Below are positions 55,243-64,000 of a DNA stretch of 64,000 nucleotides, in pieces (the first letter of the stretch is position 1; every line of letters begins with the position of its first letter). The position numbers were made by a program, and so were the translations under genes. The stretch spans positions 868,001 to 932,000 of the forward strand of contig NC_083393.1 in NCBI RefSeq assembly GCF_030864355.1, in the 5' to 3' direction. The stretch is from Cutaneotrichosporon cavernicola (lineage: Eukaryota > Basidiomycota > Tremellomycetes > Trichosporonales > Trichosporonaceae). The notes below the pieces were generated by a model, which saw only the letters and a list, made by a program, of their open reading frames with translations, made no database searches and was not told the DNA's origin.

Positions 55243-56361
55243 CTACTCGTCATCACCTCCCTCCTTCTCTTCTTCCTTCTTCCCTCCCTCACCACCGCCG
55301 CCGCCGCCACCTTTGCCTTTCTTCTTCTTCCCACCGCCTCCCCCACCTCCCTGCTGATTCGGATTCTCTACAGGCTTACCCTCGGGGATCGGAGCTGAGA
55401 AGAACTGTCCTTGTGCATTGGGCAATCGTTCCCCTGCCCACCCAAACCCTGTCCAGTTCTGTGCACCCCACTGCGTTTCTTTCCACTCCGCCTTGGCCTT
55501 GACGTACTCGGCGAAAGCGGGTAGGTCGGGGTAATGCACGCTCACGAGATGTCCCGTACGTTGGGCGTGTTGTGCCGCGGCGGCTTCGGCTCTAGCTTGC
55601 GAGCGCGATTTGAACGCCTCGAATTTGGGAAAGAAGGACGTGTGTTGAACCACCTCGGGCTCGAAGGAGGGGAAGTAGGAATCGTGGTGCGTCCAGCTCC
55701 TCTCTGAGGCGGGGGAAGGTGCGCGGTTCTGCCTGCCTTTAGGGGGAGGTGGGACGGGTGGATAATACTCCCACCGCTCTTGCTCTTGTCCGAGAGCGAT
55801 AGGCTGCGCGAAGATACACGGGAAGAGGCGGGCGAGGAGGGGCTGGCGCGGGGGTTGGGGTTGTTGAGGTGGTGGAGGGAGGTGATTACGCTCTTGTGAA
55901 GCTGGTATGGAAGGGTAGTAATACCCCTCTACTGGCTCGGGGACGGGTATGGGGAGCGGCGCGGGTGGGTCGACCTTTGGCTGAGGTCTGGGACCAGTCT
56001 GCCTGGCCTTCCCGTCTGGCTTGGTCTTGTCGGTCTTCTCTACCGATTTCCCCTTGTCTGCGCTCTGGCTTTTGCCGCCTGCGGCGTCGACCTGCTTCTC
56101 GCTCTGCCCTCCCATCACATCGAGGGGAGCGCCACCAGAAACCTTGCCAGACTTCTTGCCCCAAGCGATGTGCAGGCCATCGCCACGCGTCAAGCCCTTT
56201 GACATGTCGCTCAGCGAGGGTGGTAATAGGGCGATGGCCGAGAGTGGCAATTGGGGTTGGGTTTCAGGAGCGCCGCTCAAGACGGACCACTGATGGGAGG
56301 AGGTCGGCGACCTTGGCGTCGACCGTCGTGAGATGCGTAATGGTCGTGCGTGAACAGTCAA
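55243..56361 (-). CDS. Disordered Pro/Gly/Lys-rich hypothetical protein
   Basis: 372 residues, single exon, no recognised domain. The middle is Pro-rich with aromatic YYP and SYFPSFEPEV motifs, and a short ordered-looking stretch (PDLPAFAEYVKAKAEWKETQ) precedes a tail of Gly runs and Lys runs ending EEEKEGGDDE. Codon-level bias and length argue for a real gene, but the low complexity limits certainty. The start could be the internal Met before SKGLTRGDGLHIAWG. Confidence 0.55.
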   Translation of the reverse strand: MTVHARPLRISRRSTPRSPTSSHQWSVLSGAPETQPQLPLSAIALLPPSLSDMSKGLTRGDGLHIAWGKKSGKVSGGAPLDVMGGQSEKQVDAAGGKSQSADKGKSVEKTDKTKPDGKARQTGPRPQPKVDPPAPLPIPVPEPVEGYYYPSIPASQERNHLPPPPQQPQPPRQPLLARLFPCIFAQPIALGQEQERWEYYPPVPPPPKGRQNRAPSPASERSWTHHDSYFPSFEPEVVQHTSFFPKFEAFKSRSQARAEAAAAQHAQRTGHLVSVHYPDLPAFAEYVKAKAEWKETQWGAQNWTGFGWAGERLPNAQGQFFSAPIPEGKPVENPNQQGGGGGGGKKKKGKGGGGGGGEGGKKEEEKEGGDDE

Positions 56362-57379
56362 GAGTCGCTAAGAACCGTAAGAGTCGGGGGTGACAAGTGG
56401 AGCGTCGGTGAGTGAAGAGAAGCTGTGCGGGTCAATAAAAGTCAGTCGCCCTGCACTTTGTAGAATTGTTTGGTGCGATTCTGTTTACTGATCTGTGCGC
56501 TCCATGCCATGTGCACTTTATGGACGCGGTCCGAGCGGACACGCTGCTTGGAGAGGATTGGAGACCAGCGATCCGTGCATCGATCAGAGATATGTAGATA
56601 TGTAGTGACTGTAATCGCGTCTCTCACTTTTTTCAACATGATATCTCTTCATCCTCAGATGCACATTCCAAGGCTGACCTGAACCCCCCAGCCCTCAGAT
56701 CCGAGACGGTTTTAAGGCCAACTCGGCCAGGGAGGATTGGGGTTGTGCCGGAACTGGAAAGCGTTATTGTAGGTCTTGCAGGTCTTGCAGGTCTTGCAGG
56801 TCTGACGGGGGTAAGGAGGGGGGTTTGACGGGTTTGACCTAACTTTGAGGTAAAGTATCGGACGGGTGGGACCATGGCGTTCGGGTTTCAGGGGAAAAGG
56901 GGAGATTGAAGCCTTGACAATACCCGTCACATGAGTATTGTTATCTCCTGTTTCTAAATCAAACTACTAGTTACCTTTCGTCTTTCACCCTTTCACCCTC
57001 AAAGACATGCTACCCATTATCATCCCTCACATCATCCCGCATCACCCAAGTCTCAAGCCACTGCCCGCGCCCGTTCAAGGTCATGCATGCCGCGTCACTC
57101 TTCGTAACGATGCACGAGGACAAGAAGAAGCTAGTCTTCTTGTTCCATCTACTGTACTGACGCATTGACCTCTCAACTCTCCAACCCTTGCTTGGCTTGA
57201 AGACAACCCCTCGCGTCTCTTCCTTCCTTTCACCTTGGAACGCCATTGCGCTTGGACCAACACTCTCTCAGCCAGCCAGCTCTCAGATCCACTAGGGCCG
57301 TAACCTCCAACGCGCTCTCATTAGCACCCACCCCTCCTCCGCACATACCCCGCGCTCGCTCAGACCACGCCTGTTGACA
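56362..57379. other. Intergenic region upstream of chitin synthase
   Basis: About 1 kb between divergent starts. It contains a 9-bp tandem repeat (56771-56803) and a C/T-rich stretch before the chitin synthase start. No gene is seen. Confidence 0.55.
56771..56803. repeat. 9-bp tandem repeat, about 3.7 copies
   Basis: Three exact copies of AGGTCTTGC followed by a partial fourth. Confidence 0.9.
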
Positions 57380-60300
57380 ATGCCCCCGTACCCGTTCACT
57401 CAGCCTGGCCAGCAGGGCCAGCCGGTGTCCGGCCCACCGTCTTACTCGCGGCCTCTTCCACCTCAACAATCATACTCTTCGGCCAACTCACTCTCGATCA
57501 GACGCGATCCCCAACGTTCCACCCCAGTCACTCCTTCCCTTCGTTCTGGCGACTCCTACGCCTCTCACGCGCAGCCGAGCCACCGGCCACACCCCTCATC
57601 ACCTACTTATCGATCTTCTCCTTCCCCTACCCCCGCCTACTCCTCACCCAACATGATGCCCTCAGGTGGCATCCAGCCCGGTGGATACTTCAACGGCCCC
57701 TTCTCCAGCACCCAACGACAGCAAGGAACGTACCCTCCAGGTAATGCCCCCTCGTACAATGAACAGGGTTACCACGACTACACGGCCGACTACCATAGCG
57801 GCCGGAACGATGACGACTTTGAGACCAAGAGCTACAACTCGCACTCGCACCTCAACAACTCTAAGGAGTATGGCGTCGGCTCAGTCGTTCCCAGCGTCAA
57901 CTTTGCGCCTCCGGCCCCAATCGGGCGCGACCAGTATCCACCGTCACCGAGTCTCATGGGCTACCCGCCGCCTCCGGCCCCCCATTCGGTGAGCCAGCTG
58001 CCGACGACGCCGAGCTTCTCAGGCTCGAGCCACTGGCACAGTGTACGCAACCAGCTCCTGGCCCGCCGTGTCGTCAAGCAGATTCCGCTCTTCAACGGAA
58101 ACCTTGTCATGGACGTGCCCGTGCCCAAGGGCGTCGTGCCCGCCAGCACGGGTGCCGTTGGTGCCGAGCCCGGCGAGATGGAGAAGTTGCGCTACAGCGC
58201 CGCGACCTGCGACCCAGACGACTTTACCCGCCGCAAATTCCACCTCCGCCAGTACCTGTACGGACGCAGGACCGAGCTGTTTGTGAGTCCTCAAAGTGCT
58301 GGGGCGGTGTGTGCGGTGGCGCCGAGACAGTGGGCGCATTCCTTTGCCCCCCTGTGCAGCCGAAGCCTCCTGCGCTTAACCTTGCCATTCGCATGTTCGC
58401 GCTTACGCAGATCGTAATGACCATGTACAATGAGGACTCGATCCTGCTGCTGCGCACGCTTAACGCGGTCATTAAAAACATTGCGCACCTGTGCTCGCGC
58501 ACGCGGTCCAAGACGTGGGGCACGGGCTCGTGGCGCAAGGTGGTCGTGTGCATCGTCGCCGACGGTCGTAACAAGTGTGATGCGCGTGTCCTCAAGGTCC
58601 TGCAGCTCATGGGCGTGTACGCCGAGGGTGTCGCCAAGGACACAGTCGCCGGCAAGGAGGTGCAAGCCCACATCTACGAGTACACCACGCAGGTCGTCGT
58701 CAGCGAGACGGGCGAGGTCGGCTTTGGTGCAGTGCCGGTCCAGGTCATCTTCTGCCTCAAAGAGTAGGTGTGAGCTCGAGGTCTCTGACTCCAGATCAAA
58801 CAAGAAGAAGCTCAACTCGCACCGCTGGTTCTTCAACGCCTTCGGACCGCAGGTCAAGCCTAACGTGAGCTGCTGGTCTGAGAACACAGCTGACGACAGG
58901 TCTGCGCACTCCTCGACGTCGGCACCAAGCCCTCTGGCACGAGTCTGTACGAGCTGTACAAGTGCTTTGAGAAGCACCCCAACGTCGGAGGTGCGTGTGG
59001 TGAGATTTACGCCGACTCGGGCAAGTGGGGCCGGTACCTGCTCAATCCGATCGTCGCGGGCCAGAACTTTGAGTACAAGATGTCCAACATTCTCGACAAG
59101 CCGTTCGAGTCAGTCTTCGGTTTCATCTCAGTGCTGCCCGGAGCCTTCTCGGCGTACCGGTACGCGGCGGTGGCTAACCACCCGGACGGCACTGGCCCGC
59201 TCGCATCCTACTTCCACGGTGAGAAGATGAACGAGCCTGGCGTCGAGGCATCCATCTTCGACCGCAACATGTTCCTCGCTGAGGACCGTATCCTCGCCTT
59301 TGAGATTGTCACGAAGAAGAACGCAAAATGGCGCCTGCAATACGTCAAGAGCGCCAAAGCCGGAACCGATGTGCCCTCTGGTGTGCCCGAGTTCATTTCG
59401 CAACGTCGTCGCTGGCTCAACGGTTCCATCTTCGCCTCCTTCTACGCGCTTTACTCGTTCTGGCGCGTGTGGACTTCGGGACACAACATCATCCGCAAGT
59501 TTGCGCTCATGATCCTCACGTTCTACAACTTTGTCAACCTCCTCTTCAACTGGCTTTCGATCTCGTCGTACTACCTCGCCTTCTACTTCCTTCTCCAGTC
59601 GTCCGTCTCATCGCCCACCGACCCGTTCGGCGGTGCGGGCGACGAGATCTTCCAGGTCTTCAACAAGGTGTACATTGGTATCCTGTGAGCTCCCCCAGCA
59701 TGAGAGAGCTGACAGCAGCTTCATCGTCCTCATTTGTTCGCTCGGTAACCGCCCGCAGGGTTCGCGGTTCATGTACACTGCCTGGTGCGTCGTGCTCCGG
59801 CAAAGCTGACACCAGCATTATCCTCTTCGCCGTGTGCCAGGGTATCCTGCTCTACTGTGCCGGCTTTACAGTGTACCAGACTGTCCCGCACACCGCTGAG
59901 GGCTGGACAAACCTGAGCGAGCTTTTTTCGAACCGCACGTTCCTCGACCTCGCCATGTCGCTCCTGGCGACGTACGGTCTTTATCTCATTTCGTCGCTCA
60001 TGTACCTCGAGCCGTGGCACATGTTCACGTCTTTCATCCAGTACCTCTTCCTGCTCCCATCATACGTCAACATTCTGCTCATCTACGCCTTCTGCAACTT
60101 GCACGACGTGTCGTGGGGTACCAAGGGTGACAACGGTTCGGCCAAGGATCTCGGTCAGGCCAAGAAGGTCAAGAACGACGATGGCGAGGAGGCGCTCGAG
60201 GTCGCCCTCCCCACACGCCAGGAGGACGTCGAGGCGCTCTGGCAGCAGGCGCGTGCTGAGATCCGCATCCCGCCAAAGGAGGTCAAGGAGAAGCGTGACG

Positions 60301-60624
60301 CGACGACCAAGCGGTCAGACTGTGAGTAAAGTCGAGCCTGCGCGGTTGCGCATGCACTGTCACCCCCTCTATTTGCACTGACGCCCAGCCGACCGCAACT
60401 TCCGTACAAACGTCGTCCTCCTCTTCCTCGGCAGCAACATGATCATTATCCTCCTCTTCACGTCCTCGGTCTTCACCGGCTGGATCAGCCAGCACTTTGC
60501 CGAAACCACCTCGGGCGCCTTCAACCCCTACCTTACAGTCATCTTCTACGCCGTCCTTTTCCTCAGTGCGATGCGCTTCCTCGGCTGCACGCTGTACCTC
60601 ATATTCCGCATCTTTGGATTCTAG
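57380..60624 (+). CDS. CHS: Chitin synthase (GT2, class I-III type)
   Basis: Polymerises GlcNAc from UDP-GlcNAc at the plasma membrane and extrudes chitin. Exons 57380-58282, 58360-58763, 58795-58864, 58900-59684, 59719-59784, 59816-60321 and 60389-60624 close to 989 residues. The N-terminus (about 200 residues) is Pro/Ser/Tyr-rich and disordered. The catalytic core has [49 protein letters not shown] (catalytic EDR) and QRRRWLNGS. The second half contains about seven membrane segments, ending in [15 protein letters not shown]. It looks intact. No myosin or cytochrome-b5 domain is present, which rules out classes V-VII and IV. Confidence 0.97.
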
Positions 60625-60717
60625 CTCGACATGGGCCTGGTGCCTTTCCCTATATCCAATCATTGTACCAGTGTAATGCATGCGTGGCGCGCACGTACTT
60701 GAAATTTCGGTTACAGG

Positions 60718-61360
60718 TTACTTTGGGTCGTGAGCAACGACCTCGATCTCGACACGCATGTCGTCCTGGCCGAGCCTGGAGACGCCAACACAGGTCCACA
60801 GCGGCTTGTGGTTTGGCATCCACTTGCGCATGTTGCGTACCATGGCTTCCAGGGCTTCGTTGTTGAGTGGGACGTGGTACGAATTGATGCGGTAGACCTG
60901 GGTAAGCACGAGGGCGTGAGGGCGAGAGGGGAGAGGGGAGAGGGCGTAAGGGACAGTGGTTGAGTGAGGACTTGGAAGAGGGCGGGGGGTTGGAAACGAC
61001 TACAGCACGGTTCAGATTGCGTTTCTGACCTGTGCGGAGGTGCGGTGCCAATTATCCATGGTGGGCAGAAACGCAAAAAAGGCGTGGTTTGGCGCGGTTC
61101 AATTCTACTCAACCACCCGACACAACACTCACCTGCTCCCACCCCTTGCTGCCCGCGGTGGTCAGCGCAAGCTGGACGACCTCGAACGCCTGGTCAATCT
61201 GCTTGTTGATTTCCCTGTAGATCTCGCCTGTTTCGGGGTTCCAGCCGCCCATGCCAGAGAGTTCGACGCGGTCGCCGATGCGTACAGCCGACGAATAGTT
61301 GAATCTGCGCGCGTGCTCCTCGCCCGTACCGGGGTATACGCTGTATTCGAGGTGGGACAT
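60718..61360 (-). CDS. RidA/YjgF/YER057c-family protein
   Basis: A small trimeric-fold protein; true RidA enzymes deaminate reactive enamines, but several subfamilies differ. Exons 61360-61133 and 60897-60718 give 135 residues. Visible features are VELSGMGGWNPETGEIYREI, then INKQIDQAFEVVQLAL, YRINSYHVPLNNEA and RVEIEVVAHD near the end. The catalytic Arg typical of active RidA (often in an S-R-P-E-C context near residue 105) is not evident: the matching strand reads TCVGVSRLGQDDMRVEIE. It may therefore be a non-deaminase subgroup. The intron is 235 nt, long for this window. Confidence 0.9.
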
Positions 61361-61364
61361 GGTT

Positions 61365-61388
61365 GATGATGATGATGATGATGATGAT
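61365..61388. repeat. GAT trinucleotide repeat, 8 copies
   Basis: Eight exact GAT units (ATC on the transcribed-gene strand) just 4 bp upstream of the RidA-family start codon, i.e. in its 5' leader. Confidence 0.95.
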
Positions 61389-61589
61389 GGTTTTGGAGAC
61401 TGGACCGTGTAGATATTGTCTTCTGGCAGAGTTGGATGACCTCATAGGCGGCATGAATCAGCATCCAGTATCGGGCCGATGGGCGGGTATCTACCACGAG
61501 CCGTCTTGGCGCCATCAAACCACGTCTATTGGTACAGTACTATTGAGCATCCAGGATATATTACATACACAGCAAGCTACAAAGACAAA

Positions 61590-64000
61590 TTACTGGTGTG
61601 GTATAGGCATAGGTGGGATAGGAGAAGGTGGCATGGGGAGCGGGCGTGAGGAAGGTGAAGGAGAGGTGATGACCTCGGTTTGGTTAAGCACCGCCGTGAA
61701 GCGGTCCATCGCATCCTGCACCTGTTGGGGGTACATTTCCTTGGAGACGTTGTTCTTCTTCATGCGCTTCAAGAAGAACTCGATGATTTCTCTGGTGTCT
61801 TCCTGAACTTGAACGCTTTCGTTCTTCAGATCAGCCAGGACCATTTGGGCTTTGGACACGTCGCCCTTGAGAGTGTCGACGAATTCGCGGGTGTGGTCTG
61901 AAGTCAGCATGGGCTTGGGGACGGGTAGAGGGATCGACTCACTCTCAAGCCTGATGTTCGTTGCCTTCTCCATCGCCTCGATGAAGTTGAGTCTCTCGCC
62001 GCTTATCGACTGGTGGAGATCCAAGCCCAAGGCTTGTAGAGCGTCCATCGAGTCGATGAGGTACTTCTTGAACATCGCCTCGTTGGACTCCAGGAGCTTG
62101 GCGTCGCGTGCCAACAACTCGTCATAGCGCGATTCCAGATGGTCGAAGACGGCGCCCTGCTTCGCGACGACGGCGGCGACATATTCGTTCATCTTGCCCA
62201 GGTCTGTTGTCAGAGAAGCAAGGAGGGGAGGGGTATACGTACATTCGTTCATCTGGGCCCGGTCCTTCAGCGCCGTCTCCTGGGCCGCGGTCTGGTCCAC
62301 AGCCATCTTGGAGACCACTGCCATGAGCTCAGCGAACTGCTCGGCTGTCACGGCAGGGGGCGGTGGCGGTGCGGGCTCCTTCGGTGCGTCCTCCTTGGCC
62401 TCAGGCTCTGCCGGTGTGTCCTTCGGGGCGTCTTTCGAGGAATCCTTGTCGTCGGTCGCGGGAGTGTCCTTCGACTCGTCGTTGGGCGCATTCTCTGGCG
62501 CGTCCTTGGGGGGGTCCTTCGACTCGTCCTTGGGAGCGTCCTTGGAGGCGTCCTTGCTCTCCGTGACAACAGCAGCCTTCTCCTTCGCCGCCCCCTCGGC
62601 CTCGGCCTTGGCCTTCTCTGCAGCCTCAGCCCTTGCGGTGGCTTCGGCTGCCAGCTTCTCCGCAGCCTTGGCCTTCTCTTCGGCCTCGTAAACCAGCCTC
62701 GACTCCCCAAACGCCTTAGCCTCGTCCGTTTGCTCCATCTTGGCCAAGACGGCTTGGGCGCCCGCGGTTCCCGCGCCTACTGCGAGTGCCTGCTGCGAAG
62801 CCGTCAAGTGATTGACCTGTTCAGACAAGAAGTCGATGTTGTCCTTGATGTTCTCGAGCTGAGCCATAATGGCGTTGTCAGTCGGCTCGCTGGGGCCAGA
62901 TTCCACGGCCTTATCGGCCTCAGTCGTCTCGGCAGCCTGGTCGAAGGTCTTCGATTCGGGTTCGGAAGTCTCGTCTGCCGTACCCACAGTTGCAACGTCG
63001 TTGGTGATGGACTCCTCGGCCTTGCCATCGTCGGTGACTTCTTCAGGCTGGGGCGGTCGCCCCCTGTCGGCGCCAACCTCGTCCTTCTCAACCTCCTTCG
63101 CCGGGTCCCCTCCCGACTGGCTCGCGTGGACGGCATTAAGCGTCATCGTGGTGGCTGCAACGCCCGTAATCAACTCGCCAAGCTGCGCCTGGATCCGCGC
63201 AATCTGCTCTTGAAAGTCGGGCGGGATCGAAGCATGCACAGACCGCACGCCCTCATCAAGAGCGATGAGGCGCTGCTGCACGTCCGCAGCGCTCGACGCC
63301 TGTTGCCCGGCGCTCTCGTTCATGAGCGTGTTTAAGATGCGCATCTGGTCAGCCGCAGCGGCGTGGTTGGCGTTCAGGGTGGTGAGGACTGGATCGGGAC
63401 CACCGAGGTTGGGGTCGAGGTCGGCTCCCCTGGCCGCATCCTTCTCGGCTTTCTCGGCGGCCTGTGCTGCCTCGCACGCCTCGACCTCAGCCGTGTGCTC
63501 TCCGTGCCGCTTGGTTTCATCGTCGGCCTTCGACGCGTCGGTCGTAGCGTCAAGAGACGTCTCGTCTTGACCAATATCCTTATCGTTGGGTTGGGGTTCA
63601 GCCTCGGCGTAGGTAGCCAGCAAGCCCGCGATCGACTCCCTCGGTTCAGTCGCGGTCGAGAGGCAGGAGACGGCGTGATCACGCCTAGACTCCTGTGCTT
63701 CAAGCAGCTGGGTGTTGGGCTGCTCAGAAGGGCAGTCAGGATCGGGGTTGGTGACGGTGAGCGTGCGCCGCCACGTGATCGTTGACGAGGCATACAATGA
63801 CGCGGTAGGGTCCTTCCGACGGCGAGACTGAGGTGCGGACTTTGAAGGTAACGTCAAATCGCGGAGCCGGGCGCTCCGATCTCCTAAGCGAGTAGCAGCT
63901 GGGGATGCCGAAGAGAGCGCAACGCCGTGTGGGAGCTTGGGGGAGCTGGGAGACTGGGGATTGCTCAGAGGTTGCGAGAGTGCACAGCCAGCTACAGGAA
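61590..64000 (-). CDS. Partial coiled-coil / low-complexity protein (5' end outside window)
   Basis: The frame stays open from 63857 to the edge at 64000 with no stop, and there is no plausible ATG near 63857, so the true start lies beyond the window. Two stop-free in-frame introns are supported: 62242-62204 (39 nt, GTACGT...ACAACAG) and 61942-61898 (45 nt, GTGAGT...CTTCAG). The visible protein is about 775 residues: a Ser/Pro-rich start, Ala/Glu/Gln-rich segments likely to form coiled coils, a K-D-A-P-type degenerate repeat (about 62400-62560), and a helical C-terminal domain (MNEYVAAVVAKQGAVFDHLE, IIEFFLKRMKKNNVSKEMYP). I do not recognise a family; a cytoskeletal or septation role would be a guess. 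Confidence 0.8.
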   Translation of the reverse strand, partial: PVAGCALSQPLSNPQSPSSPKLPHGVALSSASPAATRLGDRSARLRDLTLPSKSAPQSRRRKDPTASLYASSTITWRRTLTVTNPDPDCPSEQPNTQLLEAQESRRDHAVSCLSTATEPRESIAGLLATYAEAEPQPNDKDIGQDETSLDATTDASKADDETKRHGEHTAEVEACEAAQAAEKAEKDAARGADLDPNLGGPDPVLTTLNANHAAAADQMRILNTLMNESAGQQASSAADVQQRLIALDEGVRSVHASIPPDFQEQIARIQAQLGELITGVAATTMTLNAVHASQSGGDPAKEVEKDEVGADRGRPPQPEEVTDDGKAEESITNDVATVGTADETSEPESKTFDQAAETTEADKAVESGPSEPTDNAIMAQLENIKDNIDFLSEQVNHLTASQQALAVGAGTAGAQAVLAKMEQTDEAKAFGESRLVYEAEEKAKAAEKLAAEATARAEAAEKAKAEAEGAAKEKAAVVTESKDASKDAPKDESKDPPKDAPENAPNDESKDTPATDDKDSSKDAPKDTPAEPEAKEDAPKEPAPPPPPAVTAEQFAELMAVVSKMAVDQTAAQETALKDRAQMNECTYTPPLLASLTTDLGKMNEYVAAVVAKQGAVFDHLESRYDELLARDAKLLESNEAMFKKYLIDSMDALQALGLDLHQSISGERLNFIEAMEKATNIRLESESIPLPVPKPMLTSDHTREFVDTLKGDVSKAQMVLADLKNESVQVQEDTREIIEFFLKRMKKNNVSKEMYPQQVQDAMDRFTAVLNQTEVITSPSPSSRPLPMPPSPIPPMPIPHQ

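Noticed and set aside
1..64000. CRISPR arrays, integrated viruses, transposons, biosynthetic gene clusters
   Set aside because: No spaced repeats, transposase/integrase/reverse-transcriptase motifs, terminal inverted repeats, or PKS/NRPS/terpene-synthase signatures were seen.

Overview
This window is nuclear DNA of a basidiomycete fungus, most likely a Tremellomycetes yeast (Trichosporonales-like; an inference). The evidence is GC-rich coding sequence, many very short introns (about 30-70 nt) with GTGAGT-type donors and a CTGAC/CTAAC branch site just before the acceptor, fungal-type proteins (chitin synthase, DAK, Elongator, SYO1), and two eukaryotic tRNA genes, one with a canonical intron. 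I re-derived exon boundaries by hand from splice signals and reading phase. Nearly all multi-exon genes close to an integral number of codons, which supports the models.

Layout. 0.8-3.5 kb: GH3 beta-glucosidase with a PA14 insert (minus). 5.4-8.6 kb: a degenerate protein-kinase-like gene, then phosphatidylserine decarboxylase (both plus). 9.3-17.5 kb: a small SERF-like gene, eIF2A (minus), PRPP synthetase (plus), MND1 with 11 exons (minus) and dihydroxyacetone kinase (minus). 17.5-19.4 kb: gene-poor, with one possible gene remnant. 19.4-30.4 kb: APC-family permease, a PAQR/IZH receptor with a long N-terminus, SYO1, signal peptide peptidase, a TMA17/ADC17-like chaperone, and ELP6. 30.5-34.4 kb: cytosolic aminopeptidase P divergent from CFIm25 (NUDT21). 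35.2-37.3 kb: a secreted Ser/Ala/Pro-rich protein with Kex2-like sites. 38-41.3 kb: a large helical-repeat gene interrupted by one in-frame TGA. 41.5-48.2 kb: tRNA-Gly(GCC), a 7-TM protein, an unrecognised protein with an internal duplication, a membrane-anchored M24 peptidase, and intron-containing tRNA-Tyr(GTA). 48.2-56.4 kb: a long gene-poor stretch with a candidate 64-aa spliced ORF, a single-C2H2-finger protein, an O-methyltransferase and a disordered protein. 57.4-64 kb: chitin synthase, a RidA-family protein, and the 3' part of a coiled-coil gene whose start lies beyond the window.

The genes are mostly housekeeping (lipid, nucleotide and glycerol metabolism, translation, tRNA modification, mRNA 3'-end processing, ribosomal-protein import, cell wall, meiosis), each apparently transcribed singly. 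Divergent pairs share short promoters (SPP/TMA17 180 bp; eIF2A/PRS 452 bp; aminopeptidase P/CFIm25 461 bp). Several convergent pairs end only 50-150 bp apart. I saw no transposon, virus, CRISPR or biosynthetic cluster. The best candidates for something new are the Kex2-like secreted precursor, the TGA-interrupted repeat protein, the internally duplicated 424-aa protein, the 64-aa spliced ORF and a perfect hairpin inside a CFIm25 intron.
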